Of a DNA stretch of 64,000 nucleotides, positions 54,610-63,958 are shown piece by piece. Each line of letters begins with the position of its first letter. The first letter of the stretch is position 1. The notes beneath the pieces are model-generated. The model had not been told where the DNA came from. It ran no database searches and saw nothing but the letters and a program-made list of their open reading frames with translations. Position numbers and translations under genes: made by a program. The stretch comes from Caldilineales bacterium (GTDB taxonomy: Bacteria; Chloroflexota; Anaerolineae; J102), in contig JAIBAP010000025.1 of NCBI GenBank assembly GCA_019695115.1, positions 1-64,000 on the forward strand. Reading direction: 5' to 3'.

Positions 54610-56361
54610 CTATGCTTCCTTCCAGACGTTGTTCATCAGATAGTAGGCGGTGGGATGGCCGACGACATTGTGGAACTTCTTGCTGGTGATGTTCCACACC
54701 TTCTTCCAGAAACTGTTGCCGATGGCGCCGCGCTCTTGCATGATCTGTTCGAGCTGGCAGAAGAGCGCGCGACGCTTTTCCACGTCCAGCGTGCCTTCGG
54801 CCTGTGTCAGGATGGTGCTGAACTCGTCGTCGTACCAACGGGTTTCATTCCAGGCACCGATCGATTCCTTGGTATAGGCCAGCGGCAACACCATCGTGCC
54901 CAGAGGCCGGTGCGTCCACGAGGTGATGCCCAACGGCACCTCTGTCCAGCGATCCCAGTAACCGCCCGCATCGGTAATGTCCAATTCGATGTCGAAGCCA
55001 GCCGGAGCCGCCAGTTCTTTGAGCGCCTGGGCGATCTCGGGTTCGTTCTGGTCGTTCTTGGTAGCCAGCGAGACCTTGAGCGGCAATGTCATGCCCTTCT
55101 CTTTGGCGTATTCCTCCAGAAGAGATTTCGCCGTGGCCATATCGTAGGCTGGGATGGGCTGCTGGCAGTACTCGGGATGGATGGGAGCGACATGGGCATC
55201 GATGGAAAGGTCGCCCTGGCCGAAGTAGGCCAGATCGAGGATCTTCTGGCGGTCCTGGCAGAGCTTGAGCGCCGTGCGCACGCGGTTATCGTCCCAGGGC
55301 GCCATGTCCACGCGCATGCGCAAGACCAGACACTGGGCCGTGCTGGCAGGGTACACCGCCAGGTTGGTGTTGCCCTTCAGTACCTGGAAGTCCTGCGGTC
55401 GCGGATCGTACATGGTGTCCACCTGACCTGACTGTAAGGCAGCGACGCCGGCATCCTTATCGGTGGAGACGAAGATCAATTGATCGAGATAAGGCAAGGA
55501 CTGACCATCCTCGCCCATCTGCCAATAGTCCGAACGCCGTTTGAAGACCGCTCGCTCACCGTTTGCGTACTCCTCCAGGGTGAAGGCGCCGGTTCCGACT
55601 GGAGCTTTGACGATATCGCCCTGGAAGCTGCGGTGGAGGATGACGGCAGGGTAGTGGAAGAGGTGTTCGGGCACGGCAATGTTGGGCGTCATCAGATGCA
55701 GACGGACGTGGTAATCGTCCACTTTCTCGACGTTGGACATGCCGCCCTCTACGATCTTCTTGCCATCGGCGTCGGCCTTGTAGAGATAGGAGAGCAGGCC
55801 GAACATCGACGACCCTACATCCGGGTTGAGCCACTCGCCGAAGGTGAAGATGACATCGTCGGCGGTCAACTCATCGCCGTTGTTGAATTTGATCCCCTTG
55901 CGCAGGTACAGATCCCAGGTCTTGACATCCTCGCTGGCCGTCCACTTCTCCAGCAAGTACGGCCGGGTGATGTTGTCCGGGCCGGTCTCGGTCAGGTATT
56001 CGTTGGTCTGGCGGACGATGTTGGCGCCCTCGACCCAGGACAGACGGGCGGGGTGGTCGAGCAGCTGCAACTGCATCGAGCACGTCCAGGTGCCACCGCG
56101 CTTGATGGCCGAGGCAGCGGGCGCGGCGGTGGCAGCCGCTGGGGCCTGGGTGGCTGCGGGCGCTGCTCCCCCGCCTCCCCCGGCGCAGGCAGCGACGAAG
56201 GTGGCGGCGCCCACCGACATACCAAGTAGCGTAGCAAAGCGCAGGAACTCGCGGCGAGAAATGCGGCCCTGCTCCAGTTGCTCGTAGGCGGCGGGGATAG
56301 CAGGATGGATGGCTTCCATCTGCTTCTTATCGACTTGCGGCTTGTTCACGATCTCCTCCAT
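54610..56361 (-). CDS. peptide-binding lipoprotein (SBP family 5)
   Basis: A 583-residue extracytoplasmic binding protein. ISRREFLRF and a hydrophobic stretch lead to the lipobox FVAAC (C59), so a Tat-type or Sec-type lipoprotein signal is likely. A Gly-Ala-rich linker precedes the SBP_bac_5 domain (about 90-583). GDELTADDVIFTF is the family signature. It delivers peptides or related solutes to the permeases. The start at 56361 (MEEIVNK) was chosen; a longer form from 56463 is possible. A 300-bp upstream gap (to 56777) contains the promoter and no gene. Confidence 0.92.
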   Translation of the reverse strand: MEEIVNKPQVDKKQMEAIHPAIPAAYEQLEQGRISRREFLRFATLLGMSVGAATFVAACAGGGGGAAPAATQAPAAATAAPAASAIKRGGTWTCSMQLQLLDHPARLSWVEGANIVRQTNEYLTETGPDNITRPYLLEKWTASEDVKTWDLYLRKGIKFNNGDELTADDVIFTFGEWLNPDVGSSMFGLLSYLYKADADGKKIVEGGMSNVEKVDDYHVRLHLMTPNIAVPEHLFHYPAVILHRSFQGDIVKAPVGTGAFTLEEYANGERAVFKRRSDYWQMGEDGQSLPYLDQLIFVSTDKDAGVAALQSGQVDTMYDPRPQDFQVLKGNTNLAVYPASTAQCLVLRMRVDMAPWDDNRVRTALKLCQDRQKILDLAYFGQGDLSIDAHVAPIHPEYCQQPIPAYDMATAKSLLEEYAKEKGMTLPLKVSLATKNDQNEPEIAQALKELAAPAGFDIELDITDAGGYWDRWTEVPLGITSWTHRPLGTMVLPLAYTKESIGAWNETRWYDDEFSTILTQAEGTLDVEKRRALFCQLEQIMQERGAIGNSFWKKVWNITSKKFHNVVGHPTAYYLMNNVWKEA

Positions 56362-56713
56362 TGAGTGTGGAAAAAGGATGGAAGGGAAGAAAACGATGAT
56401 GTGTGGATGCACTCGATAATCCGTCTGTTGTTTAGCTGGCCTCCTTTGCCAATGGAACGCCACAGTGGGCTACTGGCAGCTTGCCTCCCTGATTTCACCA
56501 CAACAACGCGTACAGAACCCGCAGGAAGGGCATGATTTTCACTTGCTTGAACACAAGACACGAAGATCACAAAGAAAACACAAAGTGGTGAAGCTTACCG
56601 TCATTGCGGTGAACTTCACCGCCGTGTTGCCGTTGCCTGTGCGTCCTTTGACGCTTCGTGCCTTGCCACTCTCTTTCGGGAGCGCAACATGACGCCCGCG
56701 AAAATTGGCCGGG

Positions 56714-56741
56714 AGTATAACACATCCCAAAATGAGGACAA
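56714..56741 (-). promoter_or_regulatory. possible promoter of the peptide transporter operon
   Basis: Minus strand TTGTCC (56741-56736) and TATACT (56719-56714) are 16 bp apart. The leader to the binding protein would be about 350 bases, long enough to hold a regulatory RNA, though none was recognised. Confidence 0.45.
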
Positions 56742-56777
56742 AACCGCTTCAAGCGTCGCCGGGATGCCCGCGCTGCC

Positions 56778-57878
56778 CTAGAAGACGATCACGCCGCGCG
56801 CGTTTTCGCCCGCCAGCATGTCGGCGTAGGCCTGGTTGATCTGGTCGAGCGAGTAGGTCTTCGAGACCATGCGGTCGAGATCGAGCCGACCGCGACGGTA
56901 AAGGTCGATGATGCGCGGGAAATCGCGAGCGGTGTTGGCGCTGCCATAGTAGGTTCCCGTCACCGTCTTTTCCTGGCGGGTGATGATGGCCCCCGGCAGG
57001 TTGGTGCCGCTGCCCATGGGCGAGACGCCCGCCAGCACCACCATCCCGCCCGGCCGGATGACCTCCAGGCATTGTTCCTGCACGGCTGGGATGCCGATGG
57101 CCTCGAAAGCATAGTCGGCGCCCCGGCCTTCGGTCATCTGCCGGATGGTCGCGACCAGATCTTGGCCCGGCAGCAGGAAATCGGTGGCGCCGAAAGCAAG
57201 GGCCATCTCGCCTTTGGCCTCGGCCTTGTCGATGACGATCATCTGGCTGGCCCCTGCCAGCCGTGCGCCCAAAACGACGCTCAACCCCACCCCCCCGGCC
57301 CCGTACACCACCACACTGCTCCCCGGCCGCACCCTGGCCGTGTTCAGGGCCGCCCCCACCCCGGTCGTGACCGCGCAACCCACCAGCGCCGCCACCGTCA
57401 GGGGCACCTCGTGCGGCACAGGCACACAGCACTGCACCGGCACAACCACATACTCGGCAAAGCAGGCCAGGGCGCTGAAGTGATAGATCGGTTGGCCGTT
57501 CTGTGAAAGCCGGGTGGTGCCGTCCATCATCGTCCCCGCCCACAGCGGCCCCACATAGGTGGTGCAGAGGCTGGGCCGGTCGTTGAGGCAATAGAAACAG
57601 GTTCCGCAACTGGGCGCCCAATTGAGGATGACATGGTCGCCCGGCCGCACCGCCGTCACCCCCTCGCCCACCGCCGCCACCACCCCAGCGCCCTCGTGTC
57701 CGGGCGCAACTGGCAGGGCGTGTTTGGTGGCGCCCGTCACCAGGTGCCAGTCGCTATGGCAGACGCCCGCCGCCGCCACCTTGACCAGTACTTCGCCGGC
57801 GTGCGGCATTTCCAGATCGACTTCTTCGATGCGGAAAGGATCATGAACTTTGTGCAGGACAGCAGCTTGGATTTTCAT
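56778..57878 (-). CDS. zinc-dependent alcohol dehydrogenase (class III-like)
   Basis: A 366-residue MDR-family enzyme. Catalytic zinc ligands are in VCHSDWH and GHEGAGVV; the structural zinc cysteines are in CGTCFYCLNDRPSLC. The NAD site is VYGAGGVGLSVVLGA. It oxidises alcohols or S-hydroxymethyl thiols. No partner gene is adjacent. Confidence 0.92.
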   Translation of the reverse strand: MKIQAAVLHKVHDPFRIEEVDLEMPHAGEVLVKVAAAGVCHSDWHLVTGATKHALPVAPGHEGAGVVAAVGEGVTAVRPGDHVILNWAPSCGTCFYCLNDRPSLCTTYVGPLWAGTMMDGTTRLSQNGQPIYHFSALACFAEYVVVPVQCCVPVPHEVPLTVAALVGCAVTTGVGAALNTARVRPGSSVVVYGAGGVGLSVVLGARLAGASQMIVIDKAEAKGEMALAFGATDFLLPGQDLVATIRQMTEGRGADYAFEAIGIPAVQEQCLEVIRPGGMVVLAGVSPMGSGTNLPGAIITRQEKTVTGTYYGSANTARDFPRIIDLYRRGRLDLDRMVSKTYSLDQINQAYADMLAGENARGVIVF

Positions 57879-57973
57879 GGATGACTCGCAGGATTTATGA
57901 AGCTGAACGCATCAGGAACACGACTGGGCCTAGAAGATCGCAACCTTCGCCAGCGGCTCGCATTGGCGTGATT

Positions 57974-58249
57974 CTACTGCGCCTGTTGCAACTCCAACCG
58001 CTCTGCAACCCAGAGATTGACCAACGTTTCCGGCATGAGACCGCGCTGTCGCGCCCAAATCTCGACTCGCTCATAAAGATCCGTCTCCATTGTTACGCGT
58101 CGCCTGCGCGCAGCTCTCACATCGAACTGTACCTCCCGGGTTTGGTCCCAATAGTCAGCCAGACTATGGGTATCCCAAAACTCAGCCATCTCATCGTCGG
58201 TACGCGCTCCTGATATGCTGCTCAACAGGGGAATGTCATTTTTGCTCAT
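57974..58249 (-). CDS. CopG/BrnA-type antitoxin
   Basis: A 91-residue protein. The N-terminal EMAEFWDTHSLADYWDQ is characteristic of the BrnA/CopG antitoxin group, and the C-terminal RRRVTMETDLYERVEIWARQ forms a ribbon-helix-helix. The start at 58249 has an AAGGAG ribosome site that lies within the upstream toxin remnant. Confidence 0.85.
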   Translation of the reverse strand: MSKNDIPLLSSISGARTDDEMAEFWDTHSLADYWDQTREVQFDVRAARRRRVTMETDLYERVEIWARQRGLMPETLVNLWVAERLELQQAQ

Positions 58250-58346
58250 AGCGTCTTCGCTCCTTAGCTTCATCCTGCGTTACCTGATGCTTGATAGCCA
58301 GCTTCTCGATGATGTCAGGCAACCAGATAAAATCGTCAATGTACAC
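58236..58346 (-). pseudogene. BrnT-like toxin remnant
   Basis: A 36-residue frame from a GTG at 58346. FIWLPDIIEKLAIKHQVTQDEA matches the N-terminal third of BrnT-type ribonuclease toxins (written in part: WLPDIIEKLAIKHQVTQ). After DEA the sequence changes to KERRRYEQK and stops, overlapping the antitoxin start. The remaining toxin domain is missing, so the toxin is probably inactive while the antitoxin is intact. Confidence 0.6.
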
Positions 58347-58352
58347 GAACAC

Positions 58353-58732
58353 GGCTCCACTTGGTGACACGGCGGCTGTACGCCGAGATGTCTTTGCTGG
58401 GTAGTCTGAAATGGACACGACTATTTCACAGTATAGGCGTGATGCAATACGCCGTCAATGACACGATTGACCCTTCCTTGATCCAGGCCCCTCCCGATGG
58501 CACAGCCAGCTTCGGCGCGTCTCGGCTCGCTCATCAAGTTCCGAGACAATCCCAGTATTCTCAACCCCATTGTCTCATAGTGTCTATGGCAGCACGACGT
58601 TTCTCATTATCTTGTGAATAATGGTACAATGTGATGGTCAATCGGTTCTCCAGGCTAGGCCTGTAAACGGGAACCAAAACCCTGGTCGTCTTTTTGGACG
58701 GCCGCCATCCTGAAAAGTGAGTCAGCAAAAAA
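58353..58732. other. gene-poor stretch with a possible decayed minus-strand frame
   Basis: No intact gene was found. A minus-strand frame from 58534 to 58421 ends with a natural-looking amphipathic helix (NRVIDGVLHHAYTVK) but has no ribosome site, and a second short fragment ends near 58561. They may be remnants of another mobile or toxin-antitoxin gene. A TACAAT at 58625 without a good -35 may serve the OsmC gene. Confidence 0.3.
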
Positions 58733-59155
58733 ATGGCAACAATCAGCACCTACTACAAGGGCGATATGCTGTTCGAGAGCAAACTCGGCGCCCATACGCT
58801 TGTCATCGATGTGCCGGCCAGCATGGGCGGCAAGGACCGTGGCCCCACCCCGCCGGAGATCTTCGTTGCGTCTCTCGGCTCGTGCGTCGGCGCCTTTGTC
58901 GCCCAGTACTGCGGCCGTAGCGGCATCGATGCTACCGACATGACCGTCGATGTGACCTTCGACAAGGTGGAGAACCCCACGCGCCTGGTCAATCTCAAAG
59001 TGCATGTCGATCTGCCGCATGGGCGGTGCGCCGATCGCCAGGCGGCGATCCGGCGTGTTGCCGAACACTGCCCCGTGCACGAGACGATCCTCACCTTACA
59101 GGGAATCGAGATCGACATCGTTGGCGAAGAGCAGCACGCCGCCCGTCCCGCCTAG
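58733..59155 (+). CDS. OsmC/Ohr-family protein
   Basis: A 140-residue protein. The two redox cysteines are C51 in LGSCVGAF and C113 in HCPVHETI. OsmC and Ohr proteins reduce organic hydroperoxides using thiols. A cytoplasmic dimer is expected. No ribosome site of strong type precedes the ATG. Confidence 0.9.
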   Translation: MATISTYYKGDMLFESKLGAHTLVIDVPASMGGKDRGPTPPEIFVASLGSCVGAFVAQYCGRSGIDATDMTVDVTFDKVENPTRLVNLKVHVDLPHGRCADRQAAIRRVAEHCPVHETILTLQGIEIDIVGEEQHAARPA

Positions 59156-59390
59156 ACGACGGAGAAAAGCCCGCGCCAGCCTGGCTGGACGCACCCGGCC
59201 AGGCTGCCAGAGGCGGAGGGATGGTCACAGCCAGGACGCTCGCTTGCATTCAGGCCTTTCTCCCGACGGTGCGCCATTGGCGGGGCGGCGACGCGCTCCG
59301 GCATCGGCGTCGAGCCTCGTCCCTGCTCAGGTCGATCGCAAAAGGCTGCCAGAATTGCCAGGAAGGGAAAAGTAACGGAAAATAGGGACG

Positions 59391-60608
59391 ATGATGAAGC
59401 ACGCACCACCGAGCCACGCTGCGCTGCTCGCCGCCTTCAGATCAGGGGGGAAGGCGGCAATGGCATGGGCTGTCGCCCTTCGCTCTTTGCTCATCCTGCC
59501 CTTCGCTTCCCTCTTCCTGGCGGCGCTGTCGTTGCTCATGGTTAGCGGCGTGGCCGTTGCCGCGCCCGCCGCCCAGGCGGGGGCCGACGCCAATGCCGTC
59601 TGCCAGGCCTGCCACGGCGTGCCCGGACGCGAGATGGAACTGCTCGGCGGCGAGACCATGTCGGTCTTTGTCGATGGCGATACCTACGCCCATTCGGTGC
59701 ACGGCCGCAAAGACATCACCTGCACCGCCTGCCACACCAACATCAGCGGCTTTCCGCACCCGCCGCAGATGGCCCGCGACCGCCGCGACTACCAGCTCCA
59801 GAACTACGCCGCTTGCCGCAACTGCCACCCCGAAGTCTACGACAAAACGCTCGACTCGATGCACACGCGAGCGCTGGCCAGCGGCAACCGCAACGCCGCC
59901 GTCTGCACCGACTGCCACGGCGCCCATGATGTCACCCCGCCCGACCTGCCGCGCGCCAAGATCTCAGAGACGTGCAGCCGTTGCCACAGCGCCATCTTCG
60001 AGCAGTACAAGGCCAGCGTGCACGGCGCCGCCCTGCTAGAAGAAAGCAACCCCGATGTGCCCACCTGCATCGATTGTCACGGCACGCACACCATCGATGA
60101 CCCCACCACCGCCCAATTCCGGCTGCAGTCGCCGGAAATCTGCGGCAAATGCCATCGCGACCGGGCGCTGATGGCGCGCTACGACATCTCGACCGATGTC
60201 TTCAACACCTATGTCGCCGATTTTCACGGCACCACCGTCACCCTCTTCGAGCGCCAGCACCCCGACCAGGCCACCAACAAGGCCGTGTGCTACGACTGCC
60301 ACGGCATCCACAACATCAAGGCCGTCACCGACCCCGAGGCCACCGTCGTCAAGGAAAACCTGCTCGTCACCTGCCAGAAATGCCACCCCGACGCCGCCGC
60401 CAACTTCCCGGCCTCGTGGACGAGCCATTTCATCCCCGACCGCGAGCACAACCCCCTCGTGTATTATGTCAATCTGTTTTATCTGATCTTCATCCCCGCC
60501 ACCCTCGGTTTCATGGTCGCATTCGTCTCGCTCGACGCCCTCCACCGCCTCGCCAGCCGCATCCGGCGTCGTTTCCGCCCCTCTACCCCGGAGACCGGCC
60601 ATGACTGA
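59391..60608 (+). CDS. nine-haem membrane-anchored cytochrome c
   Basis: A 405-residue protein. A signal anchor (about 28-58) precedes nine CxxCH sites at C71, C111, C142, C172, C195, C226, C251, C300 and C328. One further helix (about 360-382) follows near the C-terminus, so the haem domain lies outside the membrane and is held to it. The layout resembles NapC/Cbc-type periplasmic multihaem partners. Its 3' end overlaps the b-type cytochrome gene by 8 bp, implying tight coupling. Confidence 0.9.
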   Translation: MMKHAPPSHAALLAAFRSGGKAAMAWAVALRSLLILPFASLFLAALSLLMVSGVAVAAPAAQAGADANAVCQACHGVPGREMELLGGETMSVFVDGDTYAHSVHGRKDITCTACHTNISGFPHPPQMARDRRDYQLQNYAACRNCHPEVYDKTLDSMHTRALASGNRNAAVCTDCHGAHDVTPPDLPRAKISETCSRCHSAIFEQYKASVHGAALLEESNPDVPTCIDCHGTHTIDDPTTAQFRLQSPEICGKCHRDRALMARYDISTDVFNTYVADFHGTTVTLFERQHPDQATNKAVCYDCHGIHNIKAVTDPEATVVKENLLVTCQKCHPDAAANFPASWTSHFIPDREHNPLVYYVNLFYLIFIPATLGFMVAFVSLDALHRLASRIRRRFRPSTPETGHD

Positions 60609-61950
60609 ACACGTCCAGGGCGGCTCCTACACTCGCTTCAGCCGCAGCGACCGCATCGAGCACCTGATCTTCATCACCGCCTTCACGGTCTTGGTGATCA
60701 CCGGTCTGCCCCAAAAATTCTTGCCGGCGGCGTGGGCCGACTTGCTCATCCGGCTGCTGGGCGGGATCGAAATCGTGCGCATCATCCACCGCCTCGCCGC
60801 CGTGGTGATGATCGTCGAAAGTGTTTTCCACATCCTGGCCGTCGCCTACAAGATGTTCGTGCGGCGGTCGGGGCTGCCCATGCTGCCGGGGTTGCAGGAT
60901 GTCATCGACTTCTTCGTGGCCGTGCGCTACAACCTGGGCCTGAGCAAGAAACGTCCCTACTACGACCGCTACAGTTTCGAGGAAAAACTCGAATACTGGG
61001 CCGTCATCTGGGGCACGGTGGTCATGGTCGTGACCGGCTTCATGCTCTGGAACCCGATCACCACCACCCTGCTGCTGCCCGGCAGCTTCGTACCCGCGGC
61101 CAAGGCCGCCCACGGCGGCGAGGCCCTGCTCGCCTTCCTGGCTATCGTCGTTTGGCACCTCTACAACGTCCATATCAAGACCTTCAACAAAAGCATTTTC
61201 AATGGCAGGCTGACCGCCGAACAGATGGAGCACGAGCATCCGAAGGAGAAAGATCGCATCGACGCCGGCCTGGTGCGGCCACTGCCCCCACCGGCGGTGA
61301 TCAGGCGGCGCAACCGTGTCTTCTTCCCCATCGCCGGGATGATCGTCGCTGTGTTCGTGGTGGTCATGTACTTCTTCCTCACCTACGAGCAGACGGCCAT
61401 CGCCACCGTCCCGCCGCAGGAGGCCCCGGTGGAGGTCTTCGTCCCTGCCTCACCCACGCCACCGCCGGCTGACGCCGCCGACCAGGCAGCGGCGTTGGAT
61501 CGGAGTCGGGCCGCCGCCATCCCCCACGAAATCGTCGGGCGCGAAAACTGCCTTTCGTGCCACGGCCTGGGCGCCATCGCTCCTTTCTCGGCCCTGCACG
61601 ATGAACTGCAACTAGGCAACGACACCTGTCTGACCTGCCACCAACCCTCGCCCAACGCCGTCGGCCTGCCCTCGGTCGAGCCGGCGCCGAGTTTCTCGGC
61701 CGACATCCTGCCCGTGCTCCGCAGCCGCTGCGTCGTCTGTCATGGAGCCACCGCCGACCTGAACCTGAGCAGCTATAGCGGCGTCATTCGTGGCACGGCC
61801 GGAGGCCCGATCCTCCAACCCCGCAACCCCGACCACAGTCGCCTGCTCAAGCTCAACGACCTGTCTGATTCCGAACATCCCACCCGCTTGACGACCGAGG
61901 AGCTGGCCCTCGTGCGCGCCTGGATCGAAGCCGGGGCGCCGAACAACTGA
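60601..61950 (+). CDS. b-type cytochrome fused to a three-haem cytochrome c domain
   Basis: A 449-residue membrane protein. The N-terminal half (about 20-195) has four helices of the formate dehydrogenase gamma / Ni-hydrogenase b type, with likely b-haem histidines H21, H63, H186 and H191. A fifth helix (about 240-262) leads to a soluble domain with c-haem sites C317-C320-H321, C343-C346-H347 and C377-C380-H381. The last belongs to a PSCyt1-like module (DILPVLRSRCVVCHG). It would take electrons from quinol and hand them to its c-haems and the neighbouring multihaem proteins. Confidence 0.9.
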   Translation: MTEHVQGGSYTRFSRSDRIEHLIFITAFTVLVITGLPQKFLPAAWADLLIRLLGGIEIVRIIHRLAAVVMIVESVFHILAVAYKMFVRRSGLPMLPGLQDVIDFFVAVRYNLGLSKKRPYYDRYSFEEKLEYWAVIWGTVVMVVTGFMLWNPITTTLLLPGSFVPAAKAAHGGEALLAFLAIVVWHLYNVHIKTFNKSIFNGRLTAEQMEHEHPKEKDRIDAGLVRPLPPPAVIRRRNRVFFPIAGMIVAVFVVVMYFFLTYEQTAIATVPPQEAPVEVFVPASPTPPPADAADQAAALDRSRAAAIPHEIVGRENCLSCHGLGAIAPFSALHDELQLGNDTCLTCHQPSPNAVGLPSVEPAPSFSADILPVLRSRCVVCHGATADLNLSSYSGVIRGTAGGPILQPRNPDHSRLLKLNDLSDSEHPTRLTTEELALVRAWIEAGAPNN

Positions 61951-62069
61951 GGCGCCGCCTCCTTCGCTCTATCCCGACGAACTCTATCCGCACCGGGCTT
62001 CCACCCGGACGGCAGACCCCTCTCGATCACTCCGTTCCGACGGTCGGCAATCCCGGCAGGAGTCCGAAC

Positions 62070-63671
62070 ATGATCCGCAGATTTCGCACCTGGCTACGCA
62101 CACACTGGCGACTGGCTTTGACCGCGGCCTTCATCCTGGCCGCGGCGGGGACCGCCATTTTCGTGGTTGGCGTCACCGTCTGGGAATACACCAACAGCAC
62201 GCCCTTTTGCGGCGAAACCTGCCACACCATGCCGCCAGAGTACGTTGCCTATCAAAAATCGCCGCACGCCCGCGTCTCGTGTGTGGACTGTCACCTGGGC
62301 CAGGACTCTGTTCTCGAAGCCATACCGCGCAAGGCCAAAGAGGTCAGGCACGTGGTCTATGCCCTGACCCAAGACTACGAGATCCCGATCTACGTCCGCA
62401 GCCTGCGCCCGGCCCGCGAGACTTGCGAGAAGTGTCATAGCCCCGAAAAATCGTCGCTCGACAGCGTCAAGAAGATCGAACGCTATCAGACTGACGCCGA
62501 AAACACACCGGTCAGGACCTACTTGACGCTGAAAACGGGCGGAGGGGTCGATCGCGCGGGGCAGGGCCGGGGCATCCACTGGCACATCACCAGCCAGGTC
62601 TATTATCTGGCCAATGACGAACTGAAACAGGATATCGCCTACGTCAAAGAAGTGAAGCTAGATGGTTCGACGGTGGAATATTTCGATCTCGAGAGCAAGA
62701 TCACGCCGGCAGAGGTGGCCGACCGTAGCGCCGAACTGCGGCGTATGGACTGTATCGATTGCCACAACCGGGTCTCACACAAGTTCGATGCCCCCACCGA
62801 CGCCATCGACGACGCCATCAGCAGCGGTCTGATCGATGGCTCGCTGCCCGAGATCAAAGCCAGGGCCACCGAGGCGCTGTCGGTGCACAATGTGAGCCGC
62901 GAGCAAGCCATGGTGCAGATCGACAACCTGCCGACTTGGTACCAGAGCAACTACCCCGCCGTCTTTGCCGAAAAGGAAGCGCAGATCCGGCAGAGTGTAG
63001 AGGCTCTGCGAACGATTTTCGACGGCATCTACTTCCCCGATATGAAGGTCGGGTGGGACACGCACCCCGACAACATCGGCCACAAGGACTTCCCCGGCTG
63101 TTTTCGCTGTCACGACGGCAAACACACCAGCCCTGCCGGCGAAACCATCCGCCTGGAGTGCAACGTCTGCCACACGATCCCGCGCCTCTCTGGCCCTGGC
63201 CTGCCATCTGCCACCATCAACCTGGAACCCAGCAACGAGCCTGATTCCCACCGCGATAGCAACTGGCTGGCCCGCCACCGCGACGAATTCGACGCCACCT
63301 GCGCCGGTTGCCACAGCACCTTCAACCGCGGCGGCTCGGACAACACCTCGTTCTGCGCCAATGGCGCCTGCCACGGCGTCGAGTGGAAGTTCGCCGGCCT
63401 GGATGCGCCGGGCCTCAAAGCCATCCTCCCCCCGATCACCGAAGCCACCGACATCCCGGTGCAGGAAGCCGGTCAAGGCGAAGGCTCCGGTTTCGTGCCC
63501 TACATCCCCCACCCGCTGAGCGAAGAACGCATCGGCCAGTGTCGCACCTGCCACGGGCCAGAGGGCATCAAGCCGATGCCGCAATGGCACGAAGATGAGC
63601 AGTTCCCGCTCGAAGCCTGCACCGACTGCCACCAACTGGCGCCGGGCCTGCGGCCAACGCCGGCGCCCTGA
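62070..63671 (+). CDS. ten-haem cytochrome c with NapC/NrfH-like start
   Basis: A 533-residue protein. One membrane anchor (about 14-36) precedes the haem sites. Eight are CxxCH, at C71, C119, C228, C344, C364, C411, C491 and C517. The first is C47-x3-C51-H52 and the ninth by position, at C429, is C-x4-CH (CANGACH). The first two sites together recall the NapC/NrfH quinol oxidases. The large insert (about 125-225) is haem-free. A GGAGT ribosome site precedes the start. It is probably the quinol-facing or terminal subunit of the cluster. Confidence 0.88.
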   Translation: MIRRFRTWLRTHWRLALTAAFILAAAGTAIFVVGVTVWEYTNSTPFCGETCHTMPPEYVAYQKSPHARVSCVDCHLGQDSVLEAIPRKAKEVRHVVYALTQDYEIPIYVRSLRPARETCEKCHSPEKSSLDSVKKIERYQTDAENTPVRTYLTLKTGGGVDRAGQGRGIHWHITSQVYYLANDELKQDIAYVKEVKLDGSTVEYFDLESKITPAEVADRSAELRRMDCIDCHNRVSHKFDAPTDAIDDAISSGLIDGSLPEIKARATEALSVHNVSREQAMVQIDNLPTWYQSNYPAVFAEKEAQIRQSVEALRTIFDGIYFPDMKVGWDTHPDNIGHKDFPGCFRCHDGKHTSPAGETIRLECNVCHTIPRLSGPGLPSATINLEPSNEPDSHRDSNWLARHRDEFDATCAGCHSTFNRGGSDNTSFCANGACHGVEWKFAGLDAPGLKAILPPITEATDIPVQEAGQGEGSGFVPYIPHPLSEERIGQCRTCHGPEGIKPMPQWHEDEQFPLEACTDCHQLAPGLRPTPAP

Positions 63672-63700
63672 AGACCCCACCACACACCACGGAGTCAGCC

Positions 63701-63958
63701 ATGAGTTGCACCCACCTTGATCAAATAACCGTTCACAACGTCACCCCCGGCGCCCACGGCTGCGAGGACTGCCTGAAAATCGGCGGGCGCTGGGTTCATC
63801 TGCGCATCTGCCTCAGTTGCGGGCATATCGGTTGCTGTGATAACTCGCCCAATCGTCACGCCACCAAGCATTTCCAGGCCACCGGCCACCCCATCATCCA
63901 GTCCTACCAACCGGGCGAGGACTGGCAATGGTGTTTTGTCGATAAGGAACTGCTCTAA
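63701..63958 (+). CDS. UBP-type zinc-finger protein
   Basis: An 85-residue protein. The zinc ligands are in GCEDCLKIGG, CLSCGHIGCCDN and RHATKHFQATGHP, matching the zf-UBP fold. Stand-alone bacterial members often sit near metabolic or redox genes; their role is not defined. It follows the ten-haem gene by 29 bp and is probably co-transcribed. Confidence 0.87.
   Translation: MSCTHLDQITVHNVTPGAHGCEDCLKIGGRWVHLRICLSCGHIGCCDNSPNRHATKHFQATGHPIIQSYQPGEDWQWCFVDKELL

Noticed and set aside
59177-59206. Terminator after the OsmC gene
   Set aside because: A 9-bp inverted repeat is present but the 12-base loop and lack of a T run make termination unlikely.
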